Assembly: GCA_035560555.1 (NCBI GenBank)
Contig: DATMZF010000069.1
Span: forward strand, 1 to 64,000
Origin: UBA11090 sp035560555
GTDB lineage: Bacteria > Spirochaetota > Spirochaetia > Treponematales > Rectinemataceae
Length of the DNA: 64,000 bases
Reading direction: 5' to 3'
Shown here: positions 41,915 to 50,790 of the stretch, in pieces
How positions within the stretch are numbered: the stretch's first letter is position 1
How the letters are laid out: each line of letters begins with the position of its first letter
Position numbers and translations under genes: made by a program
The notes under the pieces: model-generated
The model's database searches: none
What the model saw: the letters and a program-made list of their open reading frames with translations, nothing else
Told to the model about the DNA's origin: nothing

Positions 41915-43570
41915 ATGGAAAAAATCACCTATGTCATCGGGCACAAAAATCCCGACACGGATTCCGTCGTCTCGGCCTCCGCCTACGCGTCCCTAAAGCG
42001 CGCTCTCGGTTTTGGCGGCACGATAGCGGCGAGAGCGGGCGCGGTCAATCCCCAGACCGAGTACATTTTTCATAGGTTCAATGTTCCCCTCCCGGAATTC
42101 ATTCCCGATCTCGTGCCCAAGGTCGACTACTATCTCGGCGAGGCTCCCGTCTGCGTCGACGAGATGATGCCGCTCTGGGAAGCGCTTTCGATCATGGAAA
42201 AGGCCAACCGCCAGGTGCTGCCCATCGTCGACGCCCAGGGCAAGTACCGCGCCATGCTCCATTACAGCGCCTTCGCGCAGAATATCCTCACCAAGATCAA
42301 TCCCCGCCACAAAGCCGTCATTCCCACATCCCTGTCCCACCTCATTGAGACGATCAAGGCCCAGCCCCTCGTGGTCTTCGACAAGGATACGGTGTTCAAC
42401 GCCAGGATAGTGGTGGTGGCCCTGAGCACGGAAAAGTTCCGGGATTATATCCACGCCGAGCCGGCTGACAACAAAATCGTCCTCGTGGGCGACAGGGAAG
42501 ACGCGCAGCGCATCGCCGTGGAGGCCGGGGCGAAAGCCATCATCATCACGAACGGCATTTTGCCCTGCAAGGAAGTGAAGGAGCTCGCCGAGAAGAAGGG
42601 GGTTTCCATTCTCACCTCGCCCTACGACACTTCCTCCACCTCGCTGCTCGTGCTGTATTCGGCGCCGGTCATTACGGTGGCGGACGAGGGGATAGTGCCG
42701 CTGGGCCGCCGCGACTGGATAAAGACGGCGAAGCAGGCCATCGCCAAATCCCCGAGCCGGTCGGTGCCGGTCGTGGACGATGAAGGGAAGGTGATCGGGC
42801 TGTTCACCGAGGGCGACCTCATCAAGGAAGCCAATATCGAAGTGATCATGGTCGATCACAACGAGTTTTCGCAGGCTGTCGAGGGCATCGACCACTACCG
42901 CATCCAGGAAGTGATCGACCATCACCGGCTGGGTTCCTTCTCCACGCCCTATCCGATCACCTTCATCAACAAAGTCGTAGGGTCCACGAGCACCATCGTC
43001 GCCTCGATGTTCAGGGAGACCCATACGCCTCTGACGAAGCCGCTCGCCTCCATCCTTCTCTGCGGCATACTCTCCGACACCCTTGTCCTGAAGTCGGCCA
43101 CGACGACCGATATCGACAGGGACATGGCCGAATACCTGGCCAACATCACGGATCTTTCGATAGAGGCGGTGGGGCTCGACATCATGACCTCGGCTTCGGA
43201 AGCCGCTCGCCTGCCGGCCGACAAGATGGTGAGAGTGGACAGGAAGGAATACGAATCCTCGGGGAAGAAGCTCTCGGTGAGCCAGATAGAGCTGACGAGC
43301 AACGCGGAGATAATGGAACGCGGCGCCGAGATTCTCGAGGGGCTCGCGCGTCTGCGCGCCGAGACGGGATCCTACCTCGCCGCCCTCATGGCGACGGACA
43401 TCACCAAGCTGGAAAGCATTCTATTCCTCGACGCCGAGAGCGATCTCTACAACTACGTCAATTATCCTTCGCCCGGGAAGGGAATCTACATGCTGAAGGA
43501 TGTCCTTTCGAGAAAGAAACAGCTCATGCCCACGATTTTCGAGATGGTGGAAAAGGCCCAGGAACGCTGA
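41915..43570 (+). CDS. ppaC: DHH-family Mn-dependent inorganic pyrophosphatase with CBS and DRTGG domains
   Basis: Cytoplasmic family II pyrophosphatase of 551 residues. The N-terminal DHH motif is GHKNPDTDSVVSA. A CBS-DRTGG-CBS insert follows (DEMMPLWEALSIMEKANRQVL, a DRTGG-like middle, RSVPVVDDEGKVIGLFTEGDL). Then come the conserved DHHRLGSF and the DHHA2 domain near the C-terminus. In this family CBS domains bind AMP/ADP (inhibitory) or ATP, and DRTGG-containing members respond to diadenosine polyphosphates. The ATG at 41915 precedes the conserved MEKITYVIGHK; the frame is open 29 codons upstream without support. Confidence 0.94.
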   Translation: MEKITYVIGHKNPDTDSVVSASAYASLKRALGFGGTIAARAGAVNPQTEYIFHRFNVPLPEFIPDLVPKVDYYLGEAPVCVDEMMPLWEALSIMEKANRQVLPIVDAQGKYRAMLHYSAFAQNILTKINPRHKAVIPTSLSHLIETIKAQPLVVFDKDTVFNARIVVVALSTEKFRDYIHAEPADNKIVLVGDREDAQRIAVEAGAKAIIITNGILPCKEVKELAEKKGVSILTSPYDTSSTSLLVLYSAPVITVADEGIVPLGRRDWIKTAKQAIAKSPSRSVPVVDDEGKVIGLFTEGDLIKEANIEVIMVDHNEFSQAVEGIDHYRIQEVIDHHRLGSFSTPYPITFINKVVGSTSTIVASMFRETHTPLTKPLASILLCGILSDTLVLKSATTTDIDRDMAEYLANITDLSIEAVGLDIMTSASEAARLPADKMVRVDRKEYESSGKKLSVSQIELTSNAEIMERGAEILEGLARLRAETGSYLAALMATDITKLESILFLDAESDLYNYVNYPSPGKGIYMLKDVLSRKKQLMPTIFEMVEKAQER

Positions 43571-43642
43571 AACCGCGTCGCGGAGCGGGCGCTTCCATAC
43601 AGTAGCGCCCCAGGCTGGCGGGTGGCCGCCGGCCAAGAGCGC

Positions 43643-44821
43643 TTAGCCGATCGCGCCCGAGGCTAGCAGGGGCAGGGCGATGAAGTTGCCTATCATTCCC
43701 CCGATGCTGGAGAGAAAGAACACGAGAAGAATGTGGGTGACCCTGTTCTTGTAGAATCCCTTGGCGCTCATGACATCGTCCGCGAGCCGCTCGAAATCCT
43801 GAACCTTGGGCTTTCTCAAGTATGCCTCGACGACGCCGGCGAAGAGCCCGATTCCCACGAGGGGATTGAGCGTGGCAATAGGCGCCATGAGGAAGGATAC
43901 GGCTATCGTCAGCGGATGGGCGAGGCAGAGGGCCGAGCCGATGGCGGCGAGGGAGCCGTTCAGCAGCACCCACCTGAGCATCAGCTCAAGGCTAGCCTGT
44001 CCGCCCGAGCGAAAAAAACCGACGACGATGAGGGCGAGTATGGCGAGGGGGATTATCCACCCTATGTACTTGGACAGTTTCGAGGGCGGCGGCACCATGT
44101 CGATTTCGGATACGTCGGGATTCGCCTCGCCTTTATCCAGTTTCCGCAGCCAGGTCTCTATGCCCGCCATATGGCCGGCTCCCACTACGGCGACGACATT
44201 CTCTTCTTTTTTCTCGAATATTTTAGCGGCGAGATAGCGGTCGCGCTCGTCGATGAGGACTTCCTTGACCGAAGGTAGGTAGTCGGCGAGCTCGTTCATC
44301 ATCTGTTCCAGCTCGTTCTTGTCCTTCAGCTGCTCTATTTCGCTTTCCGAAAGCTTTTCGTTGGAAAAAGACGAGCCGACGAGGCTGGCGAGAAGCTTCG
44401 ACTTGTTCCACAGATTGGATCGCGCCCAGGCGCGTTTCAGCGTGATCTGGACATCCCGGTCGCAGCAGGACCAGGGGATGCCGGCGGCTTCCGCGGCCTT
44501 TACCGCGGCGAGCATTTCCTCTCCCGGCTTGGCGTTTATCCCCTCGCCCATGCGTTTCTGGAAGCCCGAGAGGGCGAGGTTGGCCAGGAGAAAAAAGCCC
44601 TTGCCTTCCTTGAGCACCTTTCCGATGTCGAGGTTTTCCCAGCGCGAACCCTGGGTCATCGACTGGTAACGGCTGCTGTCCAGCTCTACGCAGACATGGC
44701 CCGGCTTTTCCTGCTCGATGATGGCCGAGACCTCGGCCACGCTTTCGTGTGAGATATGGGCCGTCCCGACCAGGGTGATGGCACGGTTCGACAGTTCGAT
44801 CTTTCTAATGGTGTTCGACAT
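43643..44821 (-). CDS. TraB/PrgY-family membrane protein
   Basis: This protein is about 392 residues long. The N-terminal domain has TLVGTAHISHESV, HVCVELDSSRYQSM and a conserved AVVGAGHMAGIETWL, which are the GTAH and GxGH motifs of the TraB/PrgY/GumN (erythromycin-esterase-like) fold. The C-terminal third has four hydrophobic helices. Enterococcal PrgY limits peptide pheromone activity, but most homologues have no known role; a membrane metalloprotease-like function is suspected. The ATG at 44821 or 44824 follows the holA stop (44838) closely, so it belongs to the lexA-holA operon. Confidence 0.85.
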   Translation of the reverse strand: MSNTIRKIELSNRAITLVGTAHISHESVAEVSAIIEQEKPGHVCVELDSSRYQSMTQGSRWENLDIGKVLKEGKGFFLLANLALSGFQKRMGEGINAKPGEEMLAAVKAAEAAGIPWSCCDRDVQITLKRAWARSNLWNKSKLLASLVGSSFSNEKLSESEIEQLKDKNELEQMMNELADYLPSVKEVLIDERDRYLAAKIFEKKEENVVAVVGAGHMAGIETWLRKLDKGEANPDVSEIDMVPPPSKLSKYIGWIIPLAILALIVVGFFRSGGQASLELMLRWVLLNGSLAAIGSALCLAHPLTIAVSFLMAPIATLNPLVGIGLFAGVVEAYLRKPKVQDFERLADDVMSAKGFYKNRVTHILLVFFLSSIGGMIGNFIALPLLASGAIG

Positions 44822-44837
44822 CATCCATCCTTTGGCT

Positions 44838-45875
44838 TCAATCGGAAAGATAGTACTCTTGTTCCTTCCATCCCGACAAGATGAGGCCTCGGCCTTTCAG
44901 GACCATGGCCGAACGAATGAAGAGATGGAGGAGGGGGCGGGAGAAGGACGCCGGGAATCCGCCGCGCAGGGCTCCTTCCGTCTCCGAGGCAGCCCTCGCG
45001 ATGCGGTCGCAGTCCTCGACGGTATAGCGATGCATCGCCGTCCTGAATTTCTTCTGTCCGCCCTTGCTCGTGATTTTTTCGCGCCTGAAGACTTCCTCGG
45101 GGCTCAAGCCCTCGGCGACGCCCCTCTGCAGCTTTTCGAGCTTGCGGAAGCTCCATACGAGGGCCGCGATAATCTGGGAGGGCTCGCTCTGCCTATCGGC
45201 GAGGAGGGTGTCGAGAACCCCGAGGGCCGTCGCGAGATCGCTTCCCGCCATTCTGTCGAAAAGGCTGAAGGCGTCTTCCTGCCGCGATTTCGAGAGGGCC
45301 GCCTCGACCTCTTCGGCGCTCAGGCGGGTTCCCTCGGGAAAACAGGCGGCTAGCGCCAGGCATGCCGACTCCAGCGCCGATGTCTCGTTCTCGACGAGCT
45401 CCAGAATGATATCGATGGCCGCGTCCTCGGCCGAAAGCCTGTCCCGCGACAGCTTTTCCCTTATCCACGCCGGCTTTTCCGAGTCGCGGAGCTCCCAGAA
45501 CATTTTCTTGTTCGCGGGGCCGACGGCCGCCTCTATCGCCTTGGGTAGGGAATAGCCTTCGGTGACGAGGATGAGGATGGCGTCGTCGGCCGGGTTTTTT
45601 ATGTAGTTTTCGAGGGCGGTGACGGCGGCTTTACCTGTGATGGCCTCGGCGTTGCGGTATTCGATCAGTCGTCTCGACGAGAAAAGCGAGGCGTTCTGCA
45701 GAAGTCCCACGAGCTGTTCGGGCGGCACTTCGCCCGCGTAGAACCTGCTGTATTCCGGCGGGCTGCCGTCCTTCCCGGCGAGAGAGTCCCGGAGTTCGCG
45801 GACGAAAGCCTCGCGCTTGCCCGTTTCTGGGCCGGCGAGGATATAGGTCGATGGATGGCGCGCTGTTGGAGACAT
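44838..45875 (-). CDS. holA: DNA polymerase III delta subunit
   Basis: The 345-residue clamp-loader subunit opens the beta sliding clamp. The N-terminal segment STYILAGPETGKREAFVREL and ASLFSSRRLIEYRNAE are typical of HolA, as is the C-terminal helical collar (QIIAALVWSFRKLEKLQRG). The ATG at 45875 lies 5 bp after the lexA stop, with GGAG inside the end of lexA; the frame continues upstream through lexA but is not coding there. Cotranscription with lexA would tie clamp-loader supply to the SOS response. Confidence 0.9.
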   Translation of the reverse strand: MSPTARHPSTYILAGPETGKREAFVRELRDSLAGKDGSPPEYSRFYAGEVPPEQLVGLLQNASLFSSRRLIEYRNAEAITGKAAVTALENYIKNPADDAILILVTEGYSLPKAIEAAVGPANKKMFWELRDSEKPAWIREKLSRDRLSAEDAAIDIILELVENETSALESACLALAACFPEGTRLSAEEVEAALSKSRQEDAFSLFDRMAGSDLATALGVLDTLLADRQSEPSQIIAALVWSFRKLEKLQRGVAEGLSPEEVFRREKITSKGGQKKFRTAMHRYTVEDCDRIARAASETEGALRGGFPASFSRPLLHLFIRSAMVLKGRGLILSGWKEQEYYLSD

Positions 45876-45880
45876 GAGCT

Positions 45881-46480
45881 TCAGTAACTCCGGATTATCG
45901 CTTTGAGCTTGCCGAGGATGCGTACATCCTGGGTGTAGATGGGGGCGTAGTCGGGATTCTCCGCCTGGAGGCGTATCCTGTTGTTTTCCTTGAAGAAGCG
46001 TTTGAGCGTCGCCGAATCCTCGATGAGCGCGGCGACGATCTCGCCGTTTTCCGCGGTTGGGCGCTGCTCGATTATGGCCATGTCGCCCGATTGGATGCCC
46101 GCGTCCCTCATGCTGTCGCCCTGGATGCGCAGGGCGAAGCATTTTCCCGTCCTGAGGTATTCGGCGGGAATACGTATCGTTCCAGCCCAGTTCTCTTCGG
46201 CCAGGATGGGATTTCCCGCCGCGATGCTGCCCAGCACGGGAATCTCGACGACCGATTCGTCGACGGTCTTCTTCGAGACGATCTCGAGGGCTCTGGAGCG
46301 GTTTTCCTGAAGCTTTATGGCGCCCTTCTTTTCCAGGGCCTTGATATGGTCGTAGGCGCCCTTGATGGATATGGAAAAAGCCTTGGCCGTCTCGCGCACG
46401 GTGGGGGGAAAAGAGTTCTTCTCGATAAAGCTGGTGAGAAAGTCCAGAATTTCCTGTTGCCTGTCGGTCAGTTGCTTCAT
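45881..46480 (-). CDS. lexA: LexA repressor
   Basis: The 199-residue SOS repressor has an N-terminal winged helix (LTDRQQEILDFLTSFIEKN, PPTVRETAKAFSISIKGAYDH). The self-cleavage site is Ala88-Gly89 in SIAAGNP, and the protease dyad is Ser123 in GDSMRDAGI and Lys160 in SATLKRFF. The ATG at 46480 gives the normal LexA length; in-frame sequence upstream is not conserved in appearance. The recognition helix differs from E. coli LexA, so the operator will differ too. Confidence 0.95.
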   Translation of the reverse strand: MKQLTDRQQEILDFLTSFIEKNSFPPTVRETAKAFSISIKGAYDHIKALEKKGAIKLQENRSRALEIVSKKTVDESVVEIPVLGSIAAGNPILAEENWAGTIRIPAEYLRTGKCFALRIQGDSMRDAGIQSGDMAIIEQRPTAENGEIVAALIEDSATLKRFFKENNRIRLQAENPDYAPIYTQDVRILGKLKAIIRSY

Positions 46481-46567
46481 CGCGAATCGGTATCCTTGGG
46501 TTTTCGCTTCGTTGTGCCGGAATGATGCCGGAAACACTATTCCTTTGTATAGTGTAACCGGATTATT

Positions 46568-46580
46568 CTTGCGGCGCAAG
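46568..46580. promoter_or_regulatory. Candidate LexA operator upstream of lexA
   Basis: CTTGCG and CGCAAG form a perfect palindrome with a 1-bp centre about 90 bp upstream of the lexA start. Its identity as an SOS box is only a suggestion. A TATACA-like -10 lies between it and the gene (around 46547-46552). Confidence 0.3.
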
Positions 46581-46662
46581 CTTTACTGGACAAATTAACG
46601 CGGCATAAGGTTGTAGACGCGAAAAGTAAGGAGAGAAATGCGGTATCGGCGAAAGCCTGTCC

Positions 46663-46935
46663 TCAGCCCAGCTCCTCGTTGAACCCCGATTCAAAAAGGT
46701 TTTTTATCGCGTCGACGGCGGCCTGCTCGTCAGCGCCTTCGGCGCTGATAGTGATCTTCGAACCATAGCTGGCGGCGAGGGTTATGATGCCCATGATGGA
46801 TTTCGCGTTGATGCGGTTGCCGTTCTTCTCCAGGAATATCCTGGATGAGAACTTGACAGCCGTCTGGGCGATGAGCGCCGATGGTCTCGCATGGATACCC
46901 GCCCTGTTCTTTATCGTCGTCTCAATCTCAACCAT
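46663..46935 (-). CDS. ptsH: HPr phosphocarrier protein
   Basis: The 90-residue HPr has His15 in AGIHARPSA and the regulatory Ser46 in AKSIMGI. Ser46 is the target of HPr kinase, whose gene lies 20 bp upstream on the same strand. No EI or EII genes are in the window. In many spirochaetes HPr and its kinase are retained for regulation without a complete sugar PTS. It is the distal gene of the run rpoN-hpf-hprK-ptsH. Confidence 0.96.
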   Translation of the reverse strand: MVEIETTIKNRAGIHARPSALIAQTAVKFSSRIFLEKNGNRINAKSIMGIITLAASYGSKITISAEGADEQAAVDAIKNLFESGFNEELG

Positions 46936-46955
46936 GGTTCGCTCCGGTAGTAGGA

Positions 46956-47981
46956 TCAGTAGTCGTCGCGAGAGAAGTATAAGGCCCTCGCGTTTTCGCT
47001 TTCAAGCCAGCGCATGATGTTCTGGTTGAATTCTTTCGCGGAGTGGTAGCCCATTTTCTTAAGCCGCTCGTTCATCGCCGCGGTTTCCACGATGATGGGA
47101 ATGTTTCGTCCGGGCTTTACGGGGATTTCCAGTTTTGGAACCTTCACCTCGAGTATTTCGGTCGTGAGCTCGTCCATGCCGATCCTGTCGTACACCTTCT
47201 CGGGATTCCAATCCTCGAGCTGGCAGACCAGCTGGATCTGTTTCTTGTCGCGTATGGCGCCGACGCCGAAGAGGTGGGTGATGTTGATGATGCCCAGGCC
47301 CCTGATCTCCATATGATGGCCGATGACCTTGTTCGCGCCTTGGCCCATGAGGATGGAGCCGTTCACGCAGCGGATTTCCACGACATCGTCGGCGACGAGG
47401 CGGTGGCCGCGCTCGATGAGTTCGAGCGCCGTCTCGCTCTTCCCGACGCCCGAATCCCCGGTGAGGAGAATCCCGATGCCGAAAACCTCGACGAGGACGC
47501 CATGGACGCTGATTCTTGGAGCGAATATGTCGGAGATTACCCTGATGACCCGGCTGGAGAACTCGCTCGAATTGAGGTTCGTGGTGAGAATGGCGCAGCT
47601 GGCAGCTTCGGCCGCGGCGAGGAACTTCTCGGAGGGCTGGAGGGAGTTCGTGAAAATGCAGCAGGGGATTTGGTAGGAAAAGAGGGTTTTTATCGATTCG
47701 AGGGAGCCTTCGACCTCGAGCTTTTCGAGATAAGCGCACTCGCCGCGGCCGAATATCTGGAGGCGGTTCCACGCGAAGGATTCATAGAATCCCGCGAGAG
47801 CCAGCCCCGGACGGTTGAGATCGGGCACGGTGATCTGCCTTCCCAATCCGGCCCTGCCCGCGACGCATTTAAGACCGAGGGCATTCTGCTCCTTGAGATC
47901 GAGATCGACGAGATCGAGGACGGTGAATAGCGCCGGTTCGTTTCCTATCACGCGAACCAGTGTACTACGAACGGCCGGCAA
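46956..47981 (-). CDS. hprK: HPr kinase/phosphorylase
   Basis: HprK phosphorylates and dephosphorylates HPr at Ser46 in response to ATP, fructose bisphosphate and phosphate. The Walker A is GDSGVGKSETALELIERGH, the family signature is EIRGLGIINI, and LVADDVVEI and the C-terminal KPGRNIPIIVETAAMNERLK segment are present. The start is uncertain: the frame opens with TTG at 47981 and has a GTG at 47951, neither with a good ribosome-binding site; conserved sequence begins near FTVLDLVDLDLKEQN. A terminator separates it from hpf. Confidence 0.94.
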   Translation of the reverse strand: MPAVRSTLVRVIGNEPALFTVLDLVDLDLKEQNALGLKCVAGRAGLGRQITVPDLNRPGLALAGFYESFAWNRLQIFGRGECAYLEKLEVEGSLESIKTLFSYQIPCCIFTNSLQPSEKFLAAAEAASCAILTTNLNSSEFSSRVIRVISDIFAPRISVHGVLVEVFGIGILLTGDSGVGKSETALELIERGHRLVADDVVEIRCVNGSILMGQGANKVIGHHMEIRGLGIINITHLFGVGAIRDKKQIQLVCQLEDWNPEKVYDRIGMDELTTEILEVKVPKLEIPVKPGRNIPIIVETAAMNERLKKMGYHSAKEFNQNIMRWLESENARALYFSRDDY

Positions 47982-48002
47982 GGTAAATGCGCCAATACCT
48001 AT

Positions 48003-48046
48003 GAAAAAGCCTTCCCGAAACCGCCTTTTGGGGCGAGGGAAGGCTT
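48003..48046 (-). terminator. Rho-independent terminator between hpf and hprK
   Basis: AAGCCTTCCC (48007-48016) and GGGAAGGCTT (48037-48046) pair, with a smaller inner stem. On the minus strand the stem is followed by TTTTT. It should stop most transcription arriving from rpoN-hpf, leaving hprK-ptsH at a lower or separate level. Confidence 0.75.
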
Positions 48047-48052
48047 GGGAAT

Positions 48053-48346
48053 CTATTTCCTTTCCTGTATCTTGTCTTTCTCCTTGGAGATTTTCTGGTC
48101 CAGTTTATCCATGAGCAGGTCTATTCCCGGATTGACCTCGAAGGAAGCTTCCTGGAGGTGGGCCTGTACGCCCCAGCGGAAGTTGACGGTCACCTCCAGT
48201 TTATAGTTTTTGGAGTCCTTCGTGATCACGAATAAAAGATCGACGATCATATCCTTTGCGTACCCGATCCTCTCCGCCCTTGTTGCCAAATACTGTCTGC
48301 TTTCCTCGCTGAGATCGAAATGTACGGATCGAACGTCGATGTTCAT
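48053..48346 (-). CDS. hpf: Short ribosome hibernation-promoting factor
   Basis: The 97-residue HPF/YfiA-type protein binds the 30S decoding site in stationary phase. Typical features are the N-terminal strand MNIDVRSVHFDLSEESRQYL, the basic/acidic alternation and IDLLMDKLDQKISKEKDKI at the C-terminus. The short form lacks the dimerisation domain of long HPF. It directly follows rpoN, as in many proteobacteria. Confidence 0.9.
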   Translation of the reverse strand: MNIDVRSVHFDLSEESRQYLATRAERIGYAKDMIVDLLFVITKDSKNYKLEVTVNFRWGVQAHLQEASFEVNPGIDLLMDKLDQKISKEKDKIQERK

Positions 48347-48384
48347 GGGCGCCTCCTGTGATAGTCGCGCGGCTCAAGCCGCGT

Positions 48385-49779
48385 TCAGCGTTTCTGGCGG
48401 CTGAAGGATGAATCCATATCCAGCTCGCCCCGATATTTTGCCACCGTCCGACGCGCTATCTTTATGCCGCGCCCGGCGAGGATATCCACCAGTTCCCTGT
48501 CCGAGAGGGCGGAGTTGTCGCCCTTATCCGACTCCAGGATTTCCCGCGCGAGTATCTCGCGAAGCGTCGCCTTTACGCTTTCCTTCGAATGCTGGCCATC
48601 GGTCGAGGCCGTCGAGGGGATGGCGTTCGTGAAGAAGCGCCTCAACTCAAATATACCCCATTCCGTCTGCACAAACTTGCCGTTCGCGATTCTCGACACC
48701 GTGGTTTCATGCATTCCGATTTCTTCGGCGACATCCTTGAGGGTAAGCGGTTGCATGGCCATGGGGCCTTCGATGAAGAATTTGGTCTGGAACTTCACGA
48801 TAGCCTTGGCCACCTTGAGGAGAGTCGCGTTTCGCTGTTGTATGCTGCCGATAAAGAATTTCGCCTTTTCAATATTTTCCTTGACGAAGGAGACGGTGTT
48901 CTTTTCACTGCCCTTCTTTGCCGAGAGTTCCGAGAAAAAGGGATTTATGCCCAGGACGGGGATTATCTCGTCGTTGAGTTCGATGACGAATTCGTTGTCC
49001 TCGATCCGTATGGCCAGGTCGGGTATGACGTAGCGGGTTCTTTCCGTGGAAAACAGTCTTCCGGGGAAGGGCGATAGGGTCTTTATGTAGGCGAGCACGG
49101 TGTCGAACTGGGAATCCTTGAGCTTGAGGCTTTTCCTGATCTCCGCGTATTTTCCTTTTTCGAGGTTGTCGAGGTGGTCCCGCAGGGCTTCGATGGTTCC
49201 TTTCGGCGCTTCGGAATCCAGGGCCGCCTGCGCGAGGAGGCTTTCCTTATAATCGGCGACGCATGTCCCGGTGGGATCGAGCCTTCTGATAAGGGCCATC
49301 ACTTCCTCGAGTTCTTCGTTCGGCGAGGCGGGGCAGAGTTCGCGCGGGTCGCTGCGATGAAAGCCGTTGTCGTCCAGGTTCTGGATCAGCCTTTCGCCCA
49401 ATTCCCTTTTCCCGTGAGGAAGGGGAAGGATGCGAAGCTGCGCGAGAAGGTGGTCCTGGAGGGTTTCGGGAAGAAAGATGGCGCCTTCCAGGAATTTTCT
49501 CTTGGAATCCTCATTTTCATACGATGAGGTGTAGCTGAAGTCGGCATTCTCGTCTTCCCATGTGTCAGGGGAAGCTTCCGTTTTGTCCTCGGCGAAGGTT
49601 TCAAGAGAGACTTCCGTTCTGTCATCGAGGATTTCGAGGGCAGGGTTCGCCTCTAGTTCCACCTGAATCTCCTCGGTCAATTCCGCGATCGGCATCGCCA
49701 GGATCTTGATCGATTGAAGCATTCGGGGATTGAGCTTCTGACGCTGTTCGGCGACCAGAACCGGTCGTTGTGCCTGCAC
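48385..49779 (-). CDS. rpoN: RNA polymerase sigma-54 factor
   Basis: The 464-residue sigma-54 has a Gln/Leu-rich region I (AEQRQKLNPRMLQSIKILAMP), an acidic region II, the core-binding region and helix-turn-helix (LTLKDVAEEIGMHETTVSRI), and the C-terminal RpoN box ARRTVAKYR that reads the -24 element. The GTG at 49779 is chosen since GAGGAG lies 6 bases upstream and the product then begins at region I. It needs AAA+ activators; none are in this window. Confidence 0.95.
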   Translation of the reverse strand: MQAQRPVLVAEQRQKLNPRMLQSIKILAMPIAELTEEIQVELEANPALEILDDRTEVSLETFAEDKTEASPDTWEDENADFSYTSSYENEDSKRKFLEGAIFLPETLQDHLLAQLRILPLPHGKRELGERLIQNLDDNGFHRSDPRELCPASPNEELEEVMALIRRLDPTGTCVADYKESLLAQAALDSEAPKGTIEALRDHLDNLEKGKYAEIRKSLKLKDSQFDTVLAYIKTLSPFPGRLFSTERTRYVIPDLAIRIEDNEFVIELNDEIIPVLGINPFFSELSAKKGSEKNTVSFVKENIEKAKFFIGSIQQRNATLLKVAKAIVKFQTKFFIEGPMAMQPLTLKDVAEEIGMHETTVSRIANGKFVQTEWGIFELRRFFTNAIPSTASTDGQHSKESVKATLREILAREILESDKGDNSALSDRELVDILAGRGIKIARRTVAKYRGELDMDSSFSRQKR

Positions 49780-49910
49780 TGGATTCTCCTCTATCAATAA
49801 ATGTAAGGTACAACGCCACAATGTCAATATGAACCCGAGATGTTTCGACGCGCGACGTCGACTCTGGCCCTGTTCTTGTTCCGAAGCGCTCCGATATCGA
49901 CGGCGGAATA

Positions 49911-49939
49911 TTGACGGGCGCGACAAGTCTTATTATTTT
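49911..49939 (+). promoter_or_regulatory. Candidate promoter of the grpE-dnaK operon
   Basis: TTGACG (49911-49916) and TATTTT (49934-49939) have a 17-bp spacer. No CIRCE element (TTAGCACTC-N9-GAGTGCTAA) is visible between 49780 and 49986, so HrcA control is not evident. Confidence 0.45.
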
Positions 49940-49986
49940 ATAGGCGTACGTTCGATTAACAATTCAATACTCCGCAAGGTAGGAAG

Positions 49987-50763
49987 ATGTCCAAACACAA
50001 GAATGATTCAAAATTGCATGGGGAGAGTGCCGTTTCCTCCGCGAACCCGGAGGGTGCCTCAGTCGCTCCCGATGCGGCCGCCGTCTCAGGGGTAGCGGCG
50101 GCCGACGCCAAGCCCTCGGGCGCCGCCGTGGAAGCGCCGGCCAAGGGCGGCGGCGGCAAGGAGTCCACGGAAGGAGCCGGCTCTCCCGACGCTCTGGCGG
50201 CCGAGCTGGGATCGGCGCAGGCTCAAATCGCCTCGCTCCGCTCCGAGGTCGACGAGCTGAACGAGAAGTATCTCAGGAAACTCGCCGACGAGGTGAACTT
50301 CCGGAAACGCATGGTCAGGGAGAAGGAAGAGGCGCAGAAGTACGCCGTCGCCTCCCTTCTTGGCGATTTGATTCCCATACTGGATGATTTCGACCGTGGG
50401 ATCGCCAGCGTCGAGAGCACGAAAAATTACGAACAGCTCTGCGAAGGCGTTGTCCTTATCCGAAAACAGTTGTCGCAGATGCTGGAAAATAAGTATGCTT
50501 TAATGAGATTCGAATCGAAAGGCGCTCCTTTTGACCCGAATCGTCACGAGGCGCTGTTTGCCGAACCAGCCGATGTCGAGGACCCAATGGTCGCGGATGA
50601 GTATCTTCCCGGCTATTCCCTTCACGACAGGATATTGAGGACCGCCAAGGTGCGGGTCAGGATACCTAATCCGGCGAAGCCGGCGCGCGTTCCCGAAAGC
50701 GCGAGCGATACGTCAGCGTCCGAAAGCGACGGTCCAGCCGACGCGGCGGGCCGGGCTCAATAA
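49987..50763 (+). CDS. grpE: GrpE nucleotide-exchange factor
   Basis: GrpE releases ADP from DnaK. The 258-residue protein has a long low-complexity Ala/Gly-rich N-terminus (about 60 residues), then the coiled coil (AQIASLRSEVDELNEKYLRK, FRKRMVREKEEAQKYA) and the C-terminal beta domain ending GYSLHDRILRTAKVRVRIP. It begins the order grpE-dnaK-dnaJ; hrcA is not adjacent. AGGTAGGAAG precedes the ATG. Confidence 0.95.
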   Translation: MSKHKNDSKLHGESAVSSANPEGASVAPDAAAVSGVAAADAKPSGAAVEAPAKGGGGKESTEGAGSPDALAAELGSAQAQIASLRSEVDELNEKYLRKLADEVNFRKRMVREKEEAQKYAVASLLGDLIPILDDFDRGIASVESTKNYEQLCEGVVLIRKQLSQMLENKYALMRFESKGAPFDPNRHEALFAEPADVEDPMVADEYLPGYSLHDRILRTAKVRVRIPNPAKPARVPESASDTSASESDGPADAAGRAQ

Positions 50764-50790
50764 AGAAAGTTTTAGGGAGGAGAAAATAAT

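Noticed and set aside
41993..43024. 343-codon frame antisense to the pyrophosphatase gene
   Set aside because: The sense strand has clear DHH, CBS and DHHA2 motifs; the antisense product shows no domain and its composition is a codon mirror.
49780..49986. Search for a CIRCE element before grpE
   Set aside because: No TTAGCACTC/GAGTGCTAA inverted repeat could be found in this gap.
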